From: Mariannaea sp. PMI_226
Taxonomy: Eukaryota; Ascomycota; Sordariomycetes; Hypocreales; Nectriaceae
NCBI GenBank assembly: GCA_024336345.1
Contig: JANFOG010000009.1
Coordinates: 1,240,001-1,304,000 of the forward strand
DNA: 64,000 nt
Reading direction: 5' to 3'
Each line of letters opens with the position of its first letter. The stretch's first letter is position 1. Below, piece after piece: positions 58,015-64,000 of the stretch. The position numbers were made by a program, and so were the translations under genes. A model generated the notes under the pieces. That model saw nothing but the letters and a program-made list of their open reading frames with translations, was not told where the DNA came from and ran no database searches.

Positions 58015-60415
58015 TTAAACCTGCATCGGAAACTGCTGGCTTGACTGATTCGACACCGTTGAAGGTGCACGAGGCCTCGACGACAATACTCTGACCGTGC
58101 TGTTCCTCTTACCCTCGTTAGCTACCTCTGCCCAGCTCTTCATGGGAGAGAGTGTAGGCGGTAAACGCGTGGTCTGGCCGTTTTCACTGGTACGGTCTGA
58201 GCGGTATGTTTGGGCTAGGGATATCATCGATAACGCTGGGCTCGTTGGTTCTGAGGGGAGCGGCATAGGCTCGGGCGTGGTAGGGCACGGGTGAAGGGGT
58301 GCTGGTCGCTCAGGAAGTTGGCCCCATGCTGGAAGCTTGTTCTCGCCAAGAGGAATGGACGAGATGCGTGTTATCGCGGGACTGTTATTTGCAGGCGTAG
58401 GGGTGGTTTCGATGCTCCGCCGCGAGAAAATGGAGGACGCCATACTGCTATCCGTCAAGCTATTGTCCCTGTTGTAAACTGGAGTGTCGGTCCGACTTGG
58501 CGTTACGGGGACGGGAAGTTTGGAGATGGAACCACGAGAGCGCATAGCGTAGCCAGGAAGAGCAGGGAAGCTAGGGGATCGGGAGGACGGCCGATCGATG
58601 GGCGTGCCGGGTGCAGAAGCCTCGTTCAATGGTGGACGGGGCTGAACGATTTGTGGTTGGTGGGTTAGAGGGGACTGAGACCGTTGATCGGTTGAAAAGC
58701 GTTGAGCGGAGCGCGGGTGATGGGGGATAGATGGTCTTGGAGCCGGAGTAGTAGGTGTCGACCGGGTCTTGGGCTTCGGAGAGAGTCCGAGGCCGTTCGT
58801 GGGAGGCCCGGTGTTGGTGCCGCTACGCTTTGCTCTTGGTAGCGAGGGCCGGGCCGGCCCGCGTCCGGAGCGCCGTAGATCGATGTTGTCTGCTTCGAGT
58901 GTTCGGCATCTCTCTTCCGCTTCCTTCAACTTGGCTTGAAGTTTTGACATGGCCTGCTCGTGTTGCTGGCGCTCGTGCTGAAGACGCAGTTCGTAGGTCT
59001 GATCTTTTCCCTCCAACTCCTCTATTCTCCTCCTCTGACGCTCGTTATCCTTTCGCAGGCTATCGATGGCCGTGAATTTCCTGTCCCATTTGTTCTCGAC
59101 CCAGGATATCGGCCTCTTGCAGCACTCGCCGTGGTATATCTGGTGAATGCCTCCTAGCATGGAAAGCTTATCGTCAATCTTGTCGGCTGGGATTCGGTTT
59201 CGTGGGTTCGAAGCAACCATGCGGGAGATCAGGTTAGTGATAGGCCGAGGGCGGACGGTCTCCTGGCCCTCGAAGGTGAACATGAACGGAGGGGTGACCA
59301 AGGCATGAGATGTCAGCTTGTTGAGATGCGTTTTCAGCTTATCCTCTCGGGTGCGCAGCTGTTCGTCCCTTGTTTGCCTCGACAAATATTTGAGAGTCTC
59401 GTCGAATTCCGCTAGACGGACGTTATAGAGCACTGTGGCAACATTGAGAAAAACGAGTCCAAGTGAGTATATATCGGAAAGCTGCATGCTCGAGCCTTGG
59501 TCAGCATAGAGCTCTGGCGCCCGCCACCTCTCTGTTCCCGGAAGCCCTTCGGTCGTCGTCTGATCCTGCCCACTAACGTCTCTTGATATACCAAAGTCGG
59601 CAAGATATACACGGTCGGGCTTGAGAAGAATATTAGAAGGCTTGATATCAAGGTGGCGGACATCGTTTGCATGGCAGTGGGCCATTGCTCGAGCAACGCA
59701 GCCGATGATATTGCGCAAGAATTCGAGCGGGCACTTGGTATTGTAGTCAAGACCTTGGTCGATATTTGGTTCTATAGCGCTAAGATCACGTAGGTCGAGA
59801 GCATTGAGGCGTTCCAGGATGTCTTCGCGATCGCCCTCTCCGAGGCGCAGGAATTCGAGGTCTTCTAAGAGGGTGCTCAGGTTGCAGACGGCGGCGGGCC
59901 AAATGAGGAGACACAGCTCATGGGATCGCGGCGCATAGGTTGCAACGAGCTTGACAACGTGACGGTGGTCGAGCTTCTTCATGGTTAAGCTCTCCTGGCG
60001 CAGATCATCAATGGTGAAGCCGCGCCGGCGCTGGATTCGCTTGCGAGCGAGGCGCACCGAGCCATGGGCGACTTCTTCGACGCGGCCAAACGCGCCATAA
60101 CCGAGATCGTTGAGCTTTACGAGCTTCCCATCGAATCGTTTGGCATCCGGACCGTTGAACAAGGGTTTATCTCTATGAGAACAAGCATTTTATCAGCAAC
60201 CTGTTGGTAGGATGTGCATTAGAGGGGGGAAGGGGTGAGGGGGTGGGTTAAGCATCTCAAACATACGCGCCAGGCCAGCTGTCGTCGTCGTCCCATGCAT
60301 CGATGATTTTGCGCTCCTCAAGCTCGCGCTCAGCAATCCAAAAGGCGTTGTAGGATGGATGTTTGGTCGGGTCTGGCTGCCCAACTCTTGTCCAGCCTCG
60401 TGTCCAGTCGGTCAT
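58015..60415 (-). CDS. Serine/threonine protein kinase with coiled-coil and Pro/Ser-rich tail
   Basis: Two exons (60415-60267, 60172-58015) give 768 residues. A 50-residue Trp-rich N-terminus precedes the kinase domain (about 68-390). The glycine loop is GYGAFGRV (about 74-81), with a candidate catalytic Lys at about 94 in LARKRI. The catalytic loop reads HLDIKPSN (about 223-230), then DFG (about 242-244) and GTERWRAPE (to about 270). HLD replaces the common HRD, but Asp, Lys and Asn are kept, so activity is likely. A coiled coil rich in Glu, Gln and Arg lies at about 425-490. The C-terminal 270 residues are Pro/Ser/Thr-rich and disordered. The fungal-specific layout does not match a named subfamily I can assign. 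Confidence 0.88.
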
Positions 60416-63260
60416 GTTTGCTCGTGTGTTGACTCGTATACGGACCGAACCGCACTCCGGGCGGGTTCAAGCAAACGATGGGACGGCAGACAGCGGACGG
60501 CGGACGGCGGACGGCTTAGAAAGTGGAGGGAGGGCAGATCGAGGATGCGATTTTTCGTAGATATATTATTGGTGGTCGGGTGGTAGTAGCGAGGGGCTGA
60601 AATGACAAGGGGGGTCAGGTAAGCGCTGCTGGAGCGGGATAATACATGACTCGATCGGCGACAAGCAGGACAACGGAGGGAGACAGGACGAGATGCAAGT
60701 CAAAGACGAGACGAGTGCAGAAAAATATCTTTTGGATAACTAAGGTAAGATATCGAGTCAATGGAGAAGAAAGGGAGGAGTAAGAAGCAGTGGAGAAACC
60801 GAGACACTGGCAGCGTATAGATGGAAGAAATGGCGTGCACCAGCCCAATATTACCAACAGAGTCTGTCCACTTACGGATGGTGGTACTTGATGCTCCAGA
60901 CCATTCGCGATACAAATGAAATCCAACTTGCACAGCCTTCCTGCAGGGAAACCGACCGGTGCATTCATTGAGGCTGCGCAGCTCCTCGATTGGAAGAGAG
61001 TGCGTCTAAGTCATTGGTGGGAGCACTCTGCACAGCCCTATGAACGGGGCCTACCCTATACAAATCCTCCACTTTCTGTGTTTTCCATCGAGGAGGGAGA
61101 GGAGCGAAGTTCAAGCGATATCGTGTCTTCTGCGTGATGATAGGAACGTGGAAAAATAATCGTCGAGGCTTCGACCGGTAGTTAAATGCTGTAGTTTATG
61201 TTCTGTCTCGAAGTCTTCTCCCTGTTCCTGTCCTTCTAATATCATAGGCAGTTTCGTGAGGCATATAACTGGTGTCGCTGTAGATGGAGTCGTTTTGGTC
61301 TAGCTCGAGGTCACTAAATATCTCCGCAGCAAGCTGAATGAACAAAAAGTGTTGGATGATAAGGGAGAGAATTTCGGATGTCAAAAGGCTATATAGAAAC
61401 TTCAGATACCGAAAGGAAACCCAGGACGACGAGTGGTTTGTGCCTCTCATGGTGGCACAAGCTGGGGTTATATGCATCAAACCACGAGCTCACATCCCAT
61501 GCGAGACAGTGAGTAAACAAAAAACACCACAGGAAAAGAAAATACTAATCCAAGAGATTATCGCCAAACCTTTCAGGTACTCTAATGCTACTCTTCAAAC
61601 TATGACAAGCTACTTGGGCAGCCTACCTAATGGTACCCAGCTGCAATATGGTATTACTCAACATTACTTGGTGTGCCCTGTTCTCCCACATGCAAGCCCT
61701 AAAAGGCAAGGGGATCAAATGCACAATCCAAGTAACCTTACATGCCTAACTCTGCGCTTTGACTTCAAAGTGAACAGAAACAGAGAGACAGGGTGAACAG
61801 GAGTTGGGAAAAATGGTGATGGGTCTAACACTGTGGGAAGAACGCGTCTGTCTTCGTGTGTCACACTCACACATGTAACACAACCGTCCACTTCTCCACG
61901 TCTGAAAAGTAGCAGTGCCAAAGAATATTTTCTCTAACTGCTTCCTTGTTGGCTTGCTTTTGTGTCGTGGGCGGATATGGGCCAAAGATATACGTCGAAT
62001 GCCACAAATTCTCACCAGTCACTCAGGCTAGAGAAAAAGGTGGGATTGAGACGACAAGTCGCAGCATCAGAGGCCTCACAACAGGAATTGGGGTATATCA
62101 TGGTATCTTGTAACTTCAGGTACCTCCGGTCACCACAATAATGGCCTAGCCGTGTGACACAAGTTTTGCTACGCCCCTCATGAGATTCAAGGGCAATGCT
62201 CGCGCTCGCGCTATCCGCCTCCGTGACGAGGCTCCTTTTCGGTCAACACACCCCCCAGAGGCATAAGCTGTAATATTTATCAGAAGTTCTAATCTAAACA
62301 AGTTGCAACTCTAGATTAAGTCAAATTCCGCCCGGCGTGATACAAGGGCTTCGGCTTCATGTTTTCCTAAACTGCGACCCCTATCCCCATTTTGGTCAGT
62401 TTTCTCTGGGTAGTGGTAACAGCTGAGTGTTTAGTACGCAGACTAGAGGCCCGAGATCTGTTGGTGACATTACTGGATGCTCCGCCAGTATGCATAGCTT
62501 CGTCAAAGCGTGTCATCACTTCTTGCATTGAGCCGTATCAATTCTGCGAATGGTCGTTGCCCCGTTCATGTCCTCTTCTACATGAGACACAAAAGGCCCC
62601 GAGTGAAGAATGGATGAAAGTAAGCAGAAGAGGTAAAAATAGTACTGATAATGTTTCGATATGAGCAATGATTTACGTTCTCGTTATTCTGAGGACAAGT
62701 TATTGGTCCCTAGCTCTTCGAGGAGTCGGCTATTGCCCCTGTTTCCCAACCACCTAGTAGAGATGATCCTCTGATATGTTGGAGCGTGTCAAGGGATATT
62801 AAATTTGAGATTTTCACCCCCTCAATCCGAGAATGTAGACCGCGATATGGCAGAGAACAGCGTTTGCTATGGTCTTAGCTTGGGAGTGAGTCTTGCTGCA
62901 GCGTCCGGCAAACGGCTGCCATCAACGATCAACCTAACCTGATACGAAGTAATCGTTTGTGTTGAAAACGACACTTTTTTTCAAAGACGTAGATAATGAA
63001 GAGAGTTTCTTTTCGTCACCACTGTGCTTATTTTTTTGGTGAAATGATTTCATACGGTGAACGAATGCGACTTCAATCATACTTGGCGGCGAACTGAAAG
63101 CACTGTCCTCCATTGGATCACCGCATCATGGAGATTGAAGATTTCACTAGACATAAATCGGGAAGAGGAGGCATGAGACTTGGGTATCATTTCGCCGAGT
63201 TATGAAATGTACCGTTGGTAGCCCAATAGGTCAGTGGAGAAGCAGTGTATAGGCGTCATG
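60416..63260. other. Gene-poor region downstream of the kinase start
   Basis: 2.8 kb upstream of the minus-strand kinase. It contains a GGACGGCGGACGGCGGACGGC short repeat at about 60495-60515. ORFs up to about 150 codons lack coding character and splice context. No RNA gene is recognised. Confidence 0.5.
60495..60515. repeat. CGGACGG short tandem repeat
   Basis: Three consecutive GCGGACG-type units lie just upstream of the kinase ATG, in its probable 5' leader. Confidence 0.7.
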
Positions 63261-63503
63261 TTAAGCCTCCGAGACAAGGGAGACCCTCGACGAGCTGGGA
63301 CTTTTGCGACGAAAATGAGGAGATCACGATGAGTTGATCAACGGAACGTACTTCGCCTCGCCACTGTTCCACATCTTCTCCTTGATAACTTCCCCAAAGC
63401 GTTCATTTGTGGAGTTGGGGGTGAGGATACGGCCTTGAGATGCGCCGACTCGGAAAGATTGTTTGAATTTGGAGTAGAACGAAATCCATGCCGGAGAAAA
63501 GCA
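63261..63503 (-). CDS. Candidate C-terminal exons of an unidentified gene, possibly decayed
   Basis: On the minus strand a coding-like frame from about 63503 to 63352 encodes about 50 residues (FYSKFKQSFRVGASQGRI and NERFGEVIKEKMWNSGEA). A GTACGT donor at 63351 and an AAAAG acceptor at 63302-63301 would join it to a 40-base last exon ending in TAA at 63263-63261. Upstream of 63503 the frame meets a TGA, and no clear acceptor is seen. A one-base shift in the TTTT run at about 63497-63500 would instead continue into an adjacent open frame (HDGFASWSEIAF), hinting at a frameshift. No family is recognised. Confidence 0.3.
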
Positions 63504-64000
63504 ATTTCACTCCATGATGCAAAGCCGTCATGGAAAGCCTTTACTACTATCATTAAGACGAAATACATTGTACCCTACCCCTACTCGTGGAAGCTCTTGT
63601 TTTGTCTTTCTGATTACTCTGTGGCGAAAATGCCGTCCTCTTCATAAAAAAAGGAGTCATCTAACTGGCTAGCATAACTGAGCAGAGGGTCAAATGCAAG
63701 AGGGCTTTTGAAGAAATAAAATGGTAGTCAGGCACGTTCGAACATTAGGGCTAAATTCGGATTTTATGATATGTGATCAATTATATATTCATTCCTGACG
63801 TCTAAGGACAGGAATAACTAAGCTCCCTTGTGACCTAGCATGCGTCTCCGGAAATAAAAAAAAAAAACTTTGAATTAATACCGGTAAAACAGCTGGATAG
63901 AAAGTTTGAGGGAAAAAAAAATTAGGCTTTGAGAAGGGGTGAACGGAAGACATTGATTCTCGCATCCCGATCTCGCCTTATGGTCTTCAAAGCCGAAAGA
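63504..64000. other. Right-edge sequence without a supported gene
   Basis: AT-rich, with A-runs at 63646, 63857 and 63914. If the candidate minus-strand exons are real, upstream exons could lie here or beyond the edge, but I cannot identify them. Confidence 0.45.

Noticed and set aside
1..64000. tRNA, rRNA, CRISPR or transposon genes
   Set aside because: I looked for B-box-like GGTTCGANTCC patterns, regular spaced repeats, terminal inverted repeats and transposase or reverse-transcriptase motifs and saw none by eye. A tRNA or repeat-finding program would be decisive.

Overview
This window looks like nuclear DNA of a filamentous ascomycete, most likely a Sordariomycete (possibly Hypocreales). 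Short introns of about 50-110 bases open with GTATGT/GTAAGT/GTACGT-like donors and carry CTAAC/CTGAC-like branch sites. Genes are single transcription units with kilobase spacers, and promoters are rich in TACCTAGGTA-type motifs. The families present (TOK channel, Not4-like, Blm10, Rrd1-type PTPA, C3HC zinc finger, Srp40-like, LYR protein) fit this. I see no operons, CRISPR, rRNA, tRNA, intact transposon or secondary-metabolite cluster.

Left part (1-18.7 kb). A partial minus-strand gene runs off the left edge beside the C-terminal part of a Not4-like CCR4-NOT subunit. Then come a TOK1-type two-pore potassium channel (four exons, minus), an alpha/beta-hydrolase-fold protein without the usual nucleophile serine, a 122-residue Pro/Ala/Thr-rich protein built from frame-preserving exons, an Rrd1-type phosphotyrosyl phosphatase activator (minus), two small uncertain ORFs, and an AT-hook/SANT-like nuclear protein.

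Middle part (18.7-45.2 kb). After a 2.7 kb spacer lies a 1208-residue coiled-coil protein with a basic Ser/Thr-rich head. Then follow a C3HC zinc-finger protein (minus) divergent from a serine/aspartate-rich Srp40/Nopp140-like nucleolar protein, a multi-pass membrane protein (minus), an ADGF/CECR1-type adenosine-deaminase-like protein with an N-terminal acylation-like motif (minus), and the giant proteasome activator Blm10/PA200 (minus), whose last 21-codon exon supplies a Tyr-Phe-Ala end.

Right part (45.2-64 kb). This part is gene-poor: a 611-residue fungal protein of unknown function (minus), a 6.5 kb stretch with no convincing gene, an unusually long LYR-motif protein, a protein kinase with a coiled-coil tail (minus), and 3.6 kb of mostly empty sequence ending in a candidate C-terminal exon pair (minus).

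The genes are mainly housekeeping or regulatory and do not form one pathway. Several act in protein or RNA turnover and nuclear or nucleolar biology (Not4-like, Blm10, C3HC, Srp40-like, PTPA), but adjacency does not imply co-function. I found no evidence of a new multi-gene system. The best leads are single-gene oddities. Exon coordinates for spliced genes come from reading splice signals and frame continuity by eye.
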